Translations under genes and position numbers: made by a program | Source of the DNA: Apricaphanius iberus | Taxonomy: Eukaryota > Chordata > Actinopteri > Cyprinodontiformes > Aphaniidae | DNA length: 64,000 nucleotides | NCBI GenBank assembly: GCA_028564705.1 | Contig: JAPXFQ010000786.1 | Coordinates: 310,001-374,000, forward strand | Direction of reading: 5' to 3' | Notes under the pieces: model-generated | Told to the model about the DNA's origin: nothing | Database searches by the model: none | What the model saw: the letters and a program-made list of their open reading frames with translations, nothing else | Shown here: positions 1 to 12,046 of the stretch, in pieces | Position numbering within the stretch: position 1 is the first letter of the stretch | Layout of the letters: every line of letters begins with the position of its first letter

Positions 1-479
1 ATACGGGGAGCCAATGGAATGATTTTAAGACCAGTGTAATGTGCTCCCGCCTCCTTGTCTTCATCAGGACACGTGCTGCTGAATTTTGTAGAAGTTGTAA
101 ACCAGATGTACCCTTTTTGGGAAGATCACAAAACAGGGCATGAAATCAATTCAATTGGTGATAGATGGATGCACTGTCTTTGTGTTGGCCACAGAGAAAA
201 TGGGGCAGATTTTGGCAATGATCTTTAAATGATAAAAACCTATTTCAGTGATGTTTTTATTTTGAGGGATGAAAGTCAGCTTTGAGTCAAAACATCGCAT
301 TCAGGTTCTTCACTTGTAAAGACAGACTAAAAGACAATGATTGTAGTTTTGGTAAAAGTGTTTTTCACTCTGAGCCTCAGGTTGAGCTGGGGAAGTTTTC
401 TGCCATCCAGGATGACGTCTAAAATCCAGTTGAAAAGTGCATCCACTGGCTGTGTGTCATTGGGAGACATGGAGATGTA
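1..479 (-). mobile_element. L2/CR1-type LINE fragment, C-terminal RT part
   Basis: Reading the minus strand gives degenerate LINE ORF2 sequence. Just left of the Tc1 insertion is a stretch beginning LYISMSPNDTQPVDALFNW, which follows the YADDTQ motif in L2-type reverse transcriptases. Further left, at about 105-8, is LLQNSAARVLM followed by HITLVLKSFHWLPV, the usual C-terminal L2 block. Stops and frame changes between them show it is dead. The fragment is cut by the window edge and continues on the other side of the Tc1 element at 1452-1800. The family assignment is from motif resemblance only. Confidence 0.8.
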
Positions 480-1451
480 CAGTCGTGGCCAAAAGTTTTG
501 AGAATTGCATAAATATTGGAAATTGGAACAGTGCACAACAGTTTTATTTGAGTACATGATCCTAATGACTTATATATGTATATATTCTTACGACTTTAGC
601 AGCCATCATTGCGTTGCATGAAAAATGGCTTCACAGGCAAGGATATTGTGGCTACTAAGATTGCACATAAATCAACAATTTATAGGATTATCAGATACCT
701 CAAGGAAAGAGGTTCAATTCTTGTTAAGAAGGTTTTAGGGGGTCCAACAAAGTCCAGCAAGCACCAGGTTCGTCTCCCAAAGAGGATTCAGCTACAGGAT
801 CGGAGTGCCACCATTGTAGAGCTTGCTCAAGAATGGCAGCATGCAGGTGTGAGCGCATTTGCATGCACAGTGAGGCGAAGACTTCTGGAAGATGGCCTGG
901 TTTCAAGAAGGGCAGCAAAGAAGCCACTTCTCTCCAAAAAAAACATCAGGGACAGATTGATCTTCTGCAGAAAGTATGGTGAATGGACTGCTGAGGACTG
1001 TGGCAAAGTCAGATTCTCCCATGAAGCCTCTTTCCGATTGTTTGGGGCATTTAGAAAAAAGCCTTGTCCGGAGAAGAAAAGGTCAGTGCTACCATCAGTC
1101 CTGTGTCATGCCAACAGTAAAGCATCCTGAGACCATTCCTGAGTAGGGTTGCTTCTCATGATTAATGACAGAATCGGTTGCTATCAGTCAAGATTTGGCC
1201 CAGAAGTTGATTGAGAGCATGCCCAGTTGAATTCCAGAGGTCCTGAAAAAGAAGGGCCAAAACTGAAAATACTGACTCTTTTCATAAATGTCATGTAATT
1301 GTCAATAAGAGCCTTTGAAACGTATGAAGTGCTTGTAATAATATTTCAGTACATTGCAGAAACAACCAAAACAAAGATCTTAAAGCAGTTTAGCAGGAAA
1401 CTTTGTGAAAACTAATATCTGTGTCACTCTAAAAACCTTTGGCCACAACTG
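480..1451 (+). mobile_element. Tc1/mariner transposon, internally deleted
   Basis: The element starts CAGTCGTGGCCAAAAGTTTT and ends AAAACCTTTGGCCACAACTG, which are inverted termini of a Tc1 type. TA dinucleotides flank it at 478-479 and 1452-1453, as expected for the Tc1 target. At 972 bp it is much shorter than a typical 1.6-kb autonomous Tc1. The middle and most of the C-terminal half of the transposase are missing, although a short C-terminal remnant containing LIESMP remains near 1210-1260. It sits inside a LINE and is therefore younger than it. Confidence 0.92.
609..1130 (+). pseudogene. Tc1 transposase, N-terminal remnant
   Basis: The 173-residue frame contains a paired-like helix-turn-helix region (about residues 1-60, including STIYRIIRYLKERG) and a second DNA-binding helix region (about 60-110, with RRRLLEDGLVSRRAAKKPLLS). 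The start of the DDE domain follows (NIRDRLIFCRKYGEWTAED). Where Tc1 transposases have the first catalytic aspartate, in an SDES-type motif, this copy reads FSHEASF: codon CAT at 1020-1022, apparently GAT to CAT. The frame then shifts and an internal deletion removes the remaining catalytic residues. Function would have been cut-and-paste transposition at TA sites. This copy cannot code for an active enzyme. Confidence 0.88.
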
Positions 1452-1800
1452 TACAACTGTGTATCATCAGCATAACTGTGAAAGTTAACTCTGTGTCTTC
1501 CAATGACACTGCCAAGGGGGCGCATATACAGGTTAAAAAGTAGTGAGCCTAAAACTGAACCCTTGGGCACATCACATGTAACCTTGTGGACCTTAGAGGA
1601 GCAGGTACTATATCTGAACTTACAAAAAAACTCCCTCTTGTGAGATAGGATATTAACTATTTGTAAATGGCACCAGAGAGGCCAATCTGTTTTAAATGGG
1701 TTAAAAGAATAGTGTGGTTCATCATATCAAAGGCAGCGTTTGCTATGAAATTAGTAGCTGTATTAACTTCCACATAAATGGTCAAAGTTGTACCCAATTT
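1452..1800 (-). mobile_element. L2-type LINE fragment, RT core
   Basis: This is the other half of the LINE split by Tc1. On the minus strand it reads [12 protein letters not shown] near 1735-1700, [12 protein letters not shown] near 1585-1550, and FHSYADDTQ at about 1481-1455, immediately before the TA where Tc1 inserted. These are RT domain motifs (A, the VPQGSVLGP block and the YADD catalytic block). The VPKG spelling and stop codons elsewhere mark it as a relic. The 5' limit near 1800 is approximate. Confidence 0.82.
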
Positions 1801-4800
1801 CCGCGGTCTCAAACATACACATCTCAAACATCTCACATATAACCACTAAACACAATATTTGGGTCATCTGATAAGAGATGCCTCACCCACTGAGAACAGG
1901 ATGTGCAATGTTTAATCAAAAAAGGTACCTCAAAACAAATTGGAGTAACTAGGTTTCTAGAAATGAGAGCTTTATAAAGAGGGTGTGATTGTGGTAATAT
2001 TGCAAACCCTCATATTGCACCATGGAAATATATATGGCTCGGATTTCTAGATACACCATCTGATCTGCACCAAATTCAACAACATGGATATTATTCCAAC
2101 CCCTTGTAGATATGTATGCAAATATTTCTTGTATATGGCCTATTACCTGCACAGAACCCCCAAGCAGCAGTACACCAATCCTCCTCAAGCAATGCTCCCC
2201 TTGATCCCTTTACTGGTTATGATGTAATTGTGATGCTCATAGGCTGGGTTTAGATTACAGCTCTTTCCTTTCCTTCCTTCCCACTTATCTAGCATCATTT
2301 GACATGGGCTGCATTTAATGTAGTGTTGATGCACATGAGCCTTGCTTGTGAAGCCCTGCTTGAAACCTTCGGTAGTGGAACCAAATAAGCCTGGAGTGAA
2401 CTGTTATGCCAATTCAAGCAAGGACATTTCAAATGAGCCTCGATTTCTTGAGCTCACTTCGTGAAATACCCCAAAGGGGTGAAAATGAGTCCCACTCCAG
2501 CTCTGTGTTATGGACTCTTAAGGTTTTTATATTTAATGTTTAGACTGTAATAACAATAAACAAACAATTCATGTGTAATTTCCAACTGCTTATTTAGAAT
2601 GCAAGAGTTCCCAAAACTGTTGCAGCTCTCTATGTTTTTTTTATATCATAAATATAAAATTACAATATGCAATGTAATTACAATAATACATTTAATTTTT
2701 CTTTGGCATAACCTATATACGATGTGTAGTGTTAGTATACACCTTTGTAAAAACTAAAAGGAGAACAGCTAGCACTTCCTCACATTTAGCTTGTTTCTCA
2801 CCCTCTAAATTATGACATTTATGTTGAGGCTACAAAATTGTCAGTGTTGTCAAAACATCTTGATGTGCCCCTTAAAGCCCAAAGCTTGCCTACAGCAACT
2901 GGTAGCAACAGGTGAATGTGTTGACAGCGGCACTGGCAGCTTCTGTTTGTCCAGGTCACAATGGTTGAATGACTTGACAGGTTGAAGGATTTGACAGCTC
3001 AGTCATGGGAATGTTCAAGCATGCCAAAGATTACACATGATACAAAAATATTTCTCCTTGGTTTTACACACAGCGTTTGGAGGCAGCTGTGGTCCAATAA
3101 GATAAGGTTTTAACCAGCCATTTGGGAGATGATGGTTTGCTTCCAGTTATCCTGACCACATTCCAAAGTGTCCCTGGGCAAGATGTTAAGCCATATCTTG
3201 CTCACAATGTGTAAATATTTGAGTGGGTTAATGGATAAGTAATTGGATGCATTTGACTTGCATTCTGATTTTAATGCTTTAGTAGTCTTACTTGCCATTG
3301 CCAAGCTGGTGACCAGTACATGCTAGGTTTTTGTGGTTTCATACAAATCTGGAATGCACCAAGAGGACTGTAGTTTGGTAAAATAGAAAAAAGTTAAATG
3401 GCCAATGTCTGTTATGTCTTCACATTTAAAACATGCAATAAAATATATAACAGCAACCACGATTTAAGAGCAAAATAAACAGATGGAGAGGCTTTTTAAT
3501 TTTTTTTTTTTTTTTTTTGCAATCCACATACTCCACTCTGCTCATTAGCCCATATATGCATTTTCTATACTAGTGTCTGAATCAATCTAAGACAGTCCTA
3601 AAACAAATAGAATTGAACAGTTTGAAACTCCGGGTTTAGATTCCTTTGAAACGTTGTAGCTCCAATAATTTAGTAATAATATATACAGTCTATGGTTGGA
3701 ACATGTTAACTGCCTTAGAATAAAGCATGCTTACCCACCTGCCGTGCAAACACACACATAAAAACTCACACGGTTGTTTCTGGGGTTTTTGTTTGCTTAT
3801 TTTTGCTTTGAATGCTTTTTCTACCCTCAGAGAAATGTGCCCTTGATCAAGTTTGCCCAAATCAAAAAAGTTGCTTTACTGTAAAAATATCTGATAATAT
3901 GTTCCTTCCCAAAGGCATATAAAATCCATCAAAGCTACTGAGCTACTTATGTTTTTACTGGGACGTCAGAAAATATTGGACAATTGGGACCTGCATTCTG
4001 CCTGTCAGTTTCCAGCAGTCTCCAGCAGTCATAGGGTGAGAGGCGGGACAGGTCCCTAGTCCATCTCAAGTTGTGTCAGTTTGTTAACCTAAATTAGCTT
4101 TTTGGTGCCCTCACTGGAAGATAATGGGCTTGGCTCAAACATCCCCCTTTGGTAAAGCTCATTTTATTTTTAACCTTTAACTTATTGCATATTTTGACCT
4201 GGTAGTTAGTACATTGAAAACTTACAGACAACATATTCAGAAAAGACATCGAAAGTGCTTAGATAAAAGCATGAGGAACGATGTTTGCTTTGGGGAATAA
4301 TATATGAATCAATCTGTGACTTGCTGTAAAATGTTGTTATAGCCAGTTGGGAAAATATGAACATATTGAGGATGGAAAGGTTTTCTCTCTACCTTGTCTA
4401 TTTTCTTAGTTGTAATATTTTTATCAGAACATTTCTTTGCCAATAGATTATCATGTTCATCTCATGAGCACATAGGTACCTTTGGTTTTCCTTTGTTGTT
4501 GTTATATAAGGCAGCATCGTAAAGCAGCACTGCAGCTGTTACATTAGCTGGTTGTGTGATGGACAGGACAATGGCGAAGGGCATATATAAAGGGAAACCG
4601 TGGCAGCCAACAAGATGGGAGAGGAACATGAGGGCTTATTAACTGAGGAATCATGATTATGTTTCTTGAACCTATAGTTGTAATGTCAAAAATACATCTC
4701 AAGTAAATCTTTAGTCTGTGCATGTGTCCATAATGCCTAAGATGCATTCTAAGATGTGTGATCATATTCACTCTTGCGATGCTTTTAATTTATGTTTATG

Positions 4801-5345
4801 AAATTAGAATTTATCCACTTCTCAGCACAATATAAGAAAATTTCACTATCACATAGTGCCTTTCTATTTGGTCCCTGTTTCGCAGCTAATGAAGACCAAA
4901 GCATTTTGGTAATGGACCCATTTGACTAAGGATAAAAACAAGATATGACTAAAATAAGCCTTCTGTGACCCATTGCAAAACCAAGGTCATTTTTGACATA
5001 CTCTTGCAATACCACTCAGCTAAAAAGGTCTAAAACATTTGGACCTTTTGAAGAAAGCTCCTCATCCTGAAGAGCATTCTTTTTTGCATGAATCACCCAT
5101 GGGCATGTTTTTAGAGGTAAATCTCAATTGTTTGGAACTTTTAGATTTTAATTTGCAAATATAATCCAGAAGACAAAGGAAACATAATTTAGTAAAGAAT
5201 GACTACTTTGTAAATAGTCCAAATGTCAGATTTCGGTATCTTCCTGTTGCACTCTGATGCTTTTAAATTCAAAATACAAAATTGCACACTCCATTCAGTT
5301 TGATTCCTATCATCACTGTAGACTAACTAATAATATATGAGTTTT
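1801..5345. other. AT-rich DNA, no gene seen
   Basis: No coding frame with recognisable protein features and no clear repeat boundaries. It contains an 18-bp T run near 3500-3518. At about 4033-4070 a short stretch resembles the antisense tail of the SINE family present at 32411-32778 (GGGTGAGAGGCGGGAC), too degraded to delimit. Confidence 0.5.
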
Positions 5346-5470
5346 ATGTTTATTTGTGACTTTAAGATAAGCCCAATGTCAAATTTATTTATATTGCCCA
5401 TGTATAACCCCCAATATTGCCAAAGGTGCTACAAAGAATAAGATACAAAAATATATTTGAAAAAATCCAA
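5346..5470 (-). repeat. LINE 3'-tail-like repeat
   Basis: The sequence around AATTTATTTATATTGCCCATG and AAAGGTGCTACAAAG resembles, on the minus strand, the common fish LINE tail reading roughly AAAGCACTTTG...ATATAAATAAATT. Clearer copies occur at 9340-9420 and 16918-17000. No coding part is attached. Confidence 0.35.
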
Positions 5471-6887
5471 TATTACAGAGTATAATAAGTGCAAAAAAAA
5501 TGATCAAAGAAATTAACAGAAAAAAAGTTTAATTCAGGTTTTGATGAAAGACAGTTCATAACAGCAAGGTTCCAGAGGTTAGAACCTGCCACAAGGACAC
5601 ACTAGAAAAGAACTAAAGATTAAAAAAAATATATGAGAATAATAATTAAGTAACCTAAGAAGAACTCTAAATAAAAACACTAGTAAACAAAAGGGAGAGA
5701 ACAAAACAAAAGGTAAAGATAAATAAAAAAATAATAATTAGTAAAATAGAAATAACAAGGACAACAATTTAAGAAATGATATAAATATAAATGATTAAAC
5801 ACAAAAACAAAGAAACCAGAATGAAAATATCCAAAGAAAAGATTGGCAAAAACAATAAAATCCTAAAGTAAAATATAACTGAACACCAAGAAATTTACTA
5901 AAATTATAAGGTAAACTGAATAAGGAATAAAAAAGTAAAACACCTAACATCTTAACATTGCAATTCCACACTTCATCATTGAAGAAAGCTTTCACAAAAA
6001 GTTTTCACACATACTTTGTGAAGGTGCAGCAGCTCTATTGACACAATGATTAATAATACCTACCGCTATAAACATTAAAAAGCACTTAAAAGCCTAAGTC
6101 TATTAATAGACAAAAGCTTGGACATAAACTCGGTCTTTAGCATCTTTACAGCTTGTTAAATTGAGGAGAGGCAGCAGTTTAATACATGTAAAGATATTTG
6201 AAGTGTCTTTTTTTCCCATGCCCTCTCTGTAAATCTGCACCACCGTCTGAGGGCACATCTATGATAATTTAACCGCGGCTAAGACCCAGGTTTGGATTGA
6301 ATGTTTCTGAATGAGGCAATGTTATCTAGAATACCAACAAACATGTTGTTAAAAATATCCGGGTCTTGGGCATATTTAGGATAGGAATTACATATCCAAA
6401 AGTCTTTAAAAGCAGCAGTGCCACAGATGAAACGTTAAACATGCGTCTTTTGTGTGCAGGAGTGGTTGGCTTCTCCACAGGGCTGCACATTATTTTTCAG
6501 AGATCCATGAGTCTGGAATTTCAGTGATAAAATATCCAAACCAAGGGATAGAAGAAGAGATTATGAGTATGACATTTATCATGAGTTGGTCCTGTAACAG
6601 TTGAACCATGGCAAATTATTCTAAAACATAAGAAATCCTTGAACAATGTTTGAGAATCACAACAGAGATGAATATTAAAATCACTCAAGAATTTGAATGT
6701 GAACATATTAAATTGATTTAATTAATTTGACTACATTCCAATCAGAAAATCAGAAAACTATTTAATAAAATCCTAATTAAATTTATGGCGAGGGGGTTCA
6801 GATTCATCTTAAGGAACTGAGGTAATAAACTGGAGAAGGAATTTGATTGACATATATTATAAGAACACAAATTGCACACCATACATT
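5471..6887. other. AT-rich DNA, no gene seen
   Basis: Very A-rich stretch at 5600-5950 followed by ordinary AT-rich sequence. Short frames here look like chance frames through low-complexity DNA. Confidence 0.5.
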
Positions 6888-7760
6888 CAGTGGCAGCTCC
6901 AGACAATTTTGATGGTGGGTAATGGGGGCGTTCTGGTAATTTCAAGAGGGGTGTCATGAAAACAAACAAAGAAATCCAGTGGACGCAACTGATAACTGCA
7001 TATTACTATTACTAAACAACAAAAACAGCACATCATATCAACTACCTTGTTTTTAATTAGTTAATCAAATCGTAGTATGCAAATAATATCCTTGATCTTT
7101 AATTTCCAAAGCCCCACCCATGACAGAAAACATATTTAGAAAATAGTATCTATTCTCATACTCTCACAGCCTTTTGATTGCCCTACTGCTGGAATCCTCT
7201 TTTTTCGACTTTTGTCCAGTCTCCTCCTGTCTTATTCTCTGCTCGTCTTACTCTTTGGTCTCCTCCTGGCATCTTTATCTCCTCCCTTTTGTCTCCACAG
7301 GTGTGTTTTACCGCAACATATGATTTTGTAGTCATAAGAATAGTATTAGTTAGTGTTTATGTTAAATACAGCAATACAAGAGCAAGAGGTTCACTTCACT
7401 CACAATATTGACAGCTATTTTGTCCAGCATCCTGTCTTATTCTCTGCTCCTCTTAAGTCTCTAGTCTCCTCTTCTCCTCTGCTCCTCCTGGTTCACACCG
7501 GCCGCGAAGGCGGTGCGGAATGGAGAGCGCTTCCATTCGGCTCCCTTGCTAAGCTATGGTGTAGATAATACCAGATACGGAGCGTCGAGGTCTTCCATGA
7601 CCTCCCGCCATGAAGCATTCGTTTCAGCATCTGGTCTATTTTTTGCGTGAGCTGCGAGCGGTCCGCGTCAATTCCGGCAGGAAGTCACACCAAGACACCC
7701 GAGAGAATCCGGTCAATTGTGGAATTAAAGCAATTTTTCAAAATACCACGGTTGACAAAT
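6888..7760. repeat. possible decayed DNA-transposon sequence
   Basis: CAGTGGCAGCTCCAGAC at 6888 looks like a hAT-type terminus, and 7493-7760 (CACACCGGCCGCGAAGG onward) is locally GC-richer, as in fish MITE ends. No matching right end or target duplication could be found, so boundaries and class are uncertain. Confidence 0.25.
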
Positions 7761-8407
7761 GCCATTAGATTAGAGGTGTAGTCCGGCTCAGTTTGAAGAA
7801 TAAGTACAGATAACATAAAAGTAAGTGCAAATAGTATAAAAACAGAATACAAAAACTGAGTATGAACACATTCTATTTATATATTTATTATTACATATTG
7901 TATTTCCATCGAAAAATTATTTTTTATATTAAAAAAAATTTTGAAAAAAATACTCTGTTCATATAAAACTAAGCAACTGTGTTATTTCAACTCTCCTTGT
8001 CAGCCTGTAATTGAGGTATTATTGTAAAATGTTTAAGTTAGAAAGCTTGCAGACCAGTGATCTGTGCAATTGCTGTAAGAAATGAGCATGGGCTAATATG
8101 TGAAAGTGACTTGTAGTGGAAAAGGGCAGCCAGAGGTCGCCAGGAAAAGAAAAAAGAAGGCATTAAATGTGGTTCAATTGTCATTTAGCCTTATCAGTTA
8201 GTGTGTGTATCAATGCTCAACATGTTCACAGACTAGCTCACATATTTCAAATCTGTCGGTACTGCTAGTAGATAATGGCCTCATCTGTCTGTTTTATTTT
8301 GTTCTTTTTTTAAATATGATTAGTAAAATCATAAGCCTGACCTAAATAAACTGCATGATCAAGTTAATCTCCCCAGTTCTCTCTATGTCCCTCTCATATT
8401 TATGACA
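7761..8407. other. AT-rich DNA, no feature seen
   Basis: Long A and T runs at 7900-7960; nothing gene-like or repeat-like that I can delimit. Confidence 0.5.
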
Positions 8408-8672
8408 GGGTGGCTGTAGCTCAGTGGTAGCATTTTCAGCCTGCGACTTGAGAAATTGTGGGTTCGATTCCTGCTTCTACATTCTACATTCTGTTGTGTC
8501 CTTGGGCAAGACACTTCACCTACCTCGGCTACTGTTTGGCAGATGGGGCAGCCTTGTTTCTGCCCCAGGGCAGCTGTGGCTACAAATTTAGCTTGCTTCC
8601 ACCAGTGTGAAAATTAATAATAGAATTGTAACGCGCTTTAAGGGTCTCAAAAAGCACGATATAAATGCAATT
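8408..8672 (+). mobile_element. tRNA-derived SINE
   Basis: The 5' part resembles a tRNA gene with RNA polymerase III boxes: TGGCTGTAGCTCAGTGG (A box) and GTGGGTTCGATTCCTGC (B box) about 40 bp later. A body with CCTTGGGCAAGACACTTCAC follows, a segment common in fish tRNA SINEs. The tail reads GCGCTTTAAGG then CACGATATAAATGCAATT, resembling LINE 3' ends and suggesting the partner LINE. No clear target duplication was found. It is non-coding and would have moved with LINE machinery in trans. Confidence 0.75.
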
Positions 8673-9312
8673 GGTTCTGAGGTCATCTCTGATGTTACCA
8701 TTGGTCACAGACCACTGGGGGTATTCTACTGTTTTTAAACTGATATTACTACCCAAGGGTTTCAATTTCTTATTCAAAAGTGTATTGGCAACTTGCAATT
8801 CGATATGGTTTGCATCTTTACTGCTTTCAAAAGAAAACACATTGTTTTTAGTTTTTTTTTACAAACAAAATAATTCAATCGAATTCAAATCACCCCACCC
8901 AATTCCAAAATTGGCCTCACTTTGCAAGTTCTTACATCAATAAGACAGTTCTATTCATGCAGTTGAACCCTTTCTGGCAAGTCGAGTCAATTCGATGCTA
9001 ATGTAATTATGGTGCACACTTAAAAGCAGTCTGTCATTTAAACACTTGTGTAGCTCAGTAAATTGTGTAACGTGATACAATTTGACAGAAAAAAAGCATT
9101 CGGCTTGTCAGGTTTAAATGCCAATGCATAAGAATCAGTTTTATATACTTTGAGAATGTCTTAATTTGGGCAGGTTCTATTGTTCAAACACTGTTAAAAA
9201 ACAAAACAAAATAGCCTTACCATTGCAATTGTTCTTAATGAAAAAAAGGTTGTTTAAAAGATAACTTTTCATTTTTTTTTCTCATATTCACAACTTCTCA
9301 CATTTTCTTGAC
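8673..9312. other. AT-rich DNA, no gene seen
   Basis: Frames on both strands at 8580-8943 overlap the SINE tail and AT-rich flank and have no protein-like features. Confidence 0.5.
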
Positions 9313-9775
9313 AAAGACCCTTTTAGATCTGGGGATAGAATAGGCAAGACAATTGTATTTGTATATCACACTTTCAACAACAAGATAATTCCAGGTGCTT
9401 TATGTGATTATGTGATAAAGTGCAAACAGTAATAACTCATAGAGCACATACAGAACATATGGCATATAAAGTAAAAACAGCAATTAAGCATGATACACAC
9501 AAAAATATATATAAAAACGTTACTCAAAGGAAGCTTTAAACAGATTGGTTTTGAGCCTCAATTTAAAAGAGTTCAGTGCTTCAACAGCTTTGCAGTTGTC
9601 TGCAAATTTGTTTCAGATTTGTGGAACATAGAAACTGAAAGCTGCTTCTCCATGGCTAGTTCTAATTCTAGCAATGTTGAGTAGACTAGAATTAGAGGGC
9701 CTGAGTGGTCTGGGGTGTTGGTTTAGTGAGAGTAGATCTACAACATACTTTGGTGCCAGACAATTCAATGATTTA
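9313..9775 (-). mobile_element. L2-type LINE 3' end, 5'-truncated
   Basis: On the minus strand the sequence reads a decayed LINE ORF2 C-terminus: DLLSLNQHPRPLRP, then SHGEAAFSFYVPQI, a stop, and NKFADNCKAVEALNSFKLRL ending in a stop. The 3' tail follows with the sense of CACTTTATCAC...GATATACAAATACAATTG. A second copy of just the tail lies at 9821-9900 and a third at 16918-17040. The in-frame stop and truncation show it is inactive. Confidence 0.75.
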
Positions 9776-9820
9776 TATTTTTAACAAACATAGATAAACA
9801 ATTTCACAATTTTTCACGTT

Positions 9821-9900
9821 TCTGACTAAGACACTTTTAGACCTGGTGCTAGATTAGGCAAGGCAATTTTGTTTGTATAGCATACAAATAAACACGGCAG
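9821..9900 (-). repeat. LINE 3'-tail copy
   Basis: GACACTTTTAGACCTGG... then GGCAAGGCAATTTTGTTTGT closely parallels 9316-9360 (GACAAAGACCCTTTTAGATC... GGCAAGACAATTGTATTTGT). This is a second LINE tail in the same orientation 500 bp from the first. Confidence 0.6.
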
Positions 9901-10136
9901 ATCAGAAGTCCAGCAACCAACCCTAGCAATGACAATTAACAGTTGGAACTAAAATCTGTCCTCTGATTGGTGTGGTTGGATCAATATTACCAAATTTTTA
10001 TACCAATATTGAGTGGAGTGTCAACCAAGCAATCACCAAGATATTTTTCTGTAGCATCCAGTGTACATAGTCACTTGAAGTAAATAATCATTCAGATATT
10101 GACATTGCTCAGAATCTTCTGAGTAAATGGACTTAA

Positions 10137-12042
10137 AGGGCATATATCATGCAAAATCAAGTTTTGGGAGTTTTCAACCATCTTGAAATTAAGTCATATT
10201 TCTTATTTAAATGTATGATCGTCATAAAAGGAAAAAAAAGAAAAAAAAACACCAGAGTGGTTTTTGGCTTAATTCACGCATGTCTGAGTAATCCTCCTGA
10301 ATCATGCTCTCATCCGGCACCGCCCTCTCCTGAAAAACAAACGAGTGTTCAAATTATGAAGTATTTTAAGTCGCTAAGTGAAAACAAGGAAGTAATAGAG
10401 GTGTCTGAGCCCCTGCAGAGAGCAGCTTACCTCTGGTAAAGTTGGACACACCCCCTCCCCCCTTCTTAAAGTTCATACTCTAGTTTTGGCAGCTGAAACC
10501 ACTTTTTTTTGTTGGAATTTTACTTTCTCTGTGAAAAATGCCTGTTTGGCTGCATGGATTACAGGACTTTATTCTACATTCCTAAAAAACAGCGGCTGGA
10601 TCAAAGAGGCCTGATGGACAGAGAAGTAAGTGGCAACATGACTATATTTCTTCCATACTGTTTCTTATGTGAGAGGGATCGAGATTAAAATATGTTACAT
10701 TTTAAATACAGGAACAGTTTTTTCATTCCAGATGTGAAAATCCAACCCATGTTTGGAAAAATTTGCCGTTTTGAATCAAAAATTGGTCACCTACGTGATT
10801 CTTATGTCTATGAGGAAAACAATCAGCTGTAGCCTAATTAGTAACGCACCTCACAGCAGCGAGCCACAAGTTTTCAGAAATATTTTCATTTGGTCTGGCA
10901 AAAACCAATGTTACAGTTTAAAAATATAAACAGACTAAATGCTGTGCTGCAATCATACTAAGAAAAAATATATACGTTCTCACTCTCTCCTGACACAGAG
11001 ACTCCTATGAGTTTTTAGAATGATTAACTATTCCTAAATGTTCAGTGCTGCTGAGCGGGGATGTATCCAGGGGGTCAATAAAGAGGGGCTAAAAGGGCCC
11101 AGTATGGGACTATAGCACCAAAATAAAAGCAGAGATGTTCTTATCGTGAGGACCCAATCTGAGCTGGTCACATTTGAGATTTTTCAACTGTTAAAATTAC
11201 ATGTAAAGTCATTTTATTTTACTCTGGTTTATGTAACAATGTCATATGAAAGCAAATAAAAAAACATTGCAACCTTTTTTCACAAATGGTTTTCACCAAA
11301 AAGTGGAGGGACTGTTTAATTTCTTAACTTACATTATTGCTGCAAACTGTTAATTTGTCAGTAAAGAAATACTCTAAAATTCAAGTATTCTTAATAATTA
11401 TAATTATATGGATAATTATATGGATAAAAAAAAATATATAGCCGCTTTTGAATGTTTCCTAATTCTAATGTCTGAAGGGTGGTTGAGACATTGGGTGGTT
11501 AATTAATTGATCTGTAGCATCTCAAAATGTTCAGTAAACGGGTACTAACAACGCCCACAAATTTTTTTAATATACGGGGCTGCAAAGAGCTATTTACTGG
11601 ACTCAGTTGTGTTGGTTTGGGCTCCGGCTAAAGTCTGGATGGGCTATGCTGTAGCCTGGTAGTTTTAGCAGCTGAAATAAGCTTTTTTGACTCCGGTTTT
11701 TACACAAATATAAATAAATAAACAAAAAGTCAGAGCCCTTAATATAACACAGTTTCATTGTGGTACTTGGTGCACTTCAAACTCATTATCGTCTCCGAGT
11801 GAAGGTAAGGCTAAGCCTGTTTTGCTCAGTAAGACTGGCGCTGCACGGGAGAGGAGCGGAGCAGGGGACAGGAGGCGGGATTATAGAAAATTTAGCCATT
11901 TTACTTCATGGTCCAACATTAACTACAGGACACAAGTTAAAGTTAAGGAAAAATTAATATTATATTACACCAACTGTAACATGTTATCATAATAAGTCTC
12001 TCCCAGAAGTTGAAAGTTGTAAAATAGCATGATATAGTCCCT
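10137..12042. mobile_element. TTAA-flanked DNA transposon, non-autonomous
   Basis: TTAA at 10133-10136 precedes AGGGCATATATCATGC, and the right end read inward is AGGGACTATATCATGC, followed outward by TTAA at 12043-12046. The 16-bp termini match at 14 positions. TTAA target sites are characteristic of piggyBac and Kolobok transposons. The 1.9-kb interior has no transposase-like frame. It contains a segment (10706-10800) also seen at 61250-61340 and may hold further nested repeats. Superfamily is an inference from the target site. Confidence 0.6.
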
Positions 12043-12046
12043 TTAA

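Noticed and set aside
6888..7760. A complete hAT or Harbinger element
   Set aside because: Only one possible terminus was seen; no partner end, no target duplication, no transposase.
8408..8485. A functional tRNA gene
   Set aside because: Boxes A and B are present but the rest does not fold as a tRNA by eye, and it is joined to a SINE body and tail.
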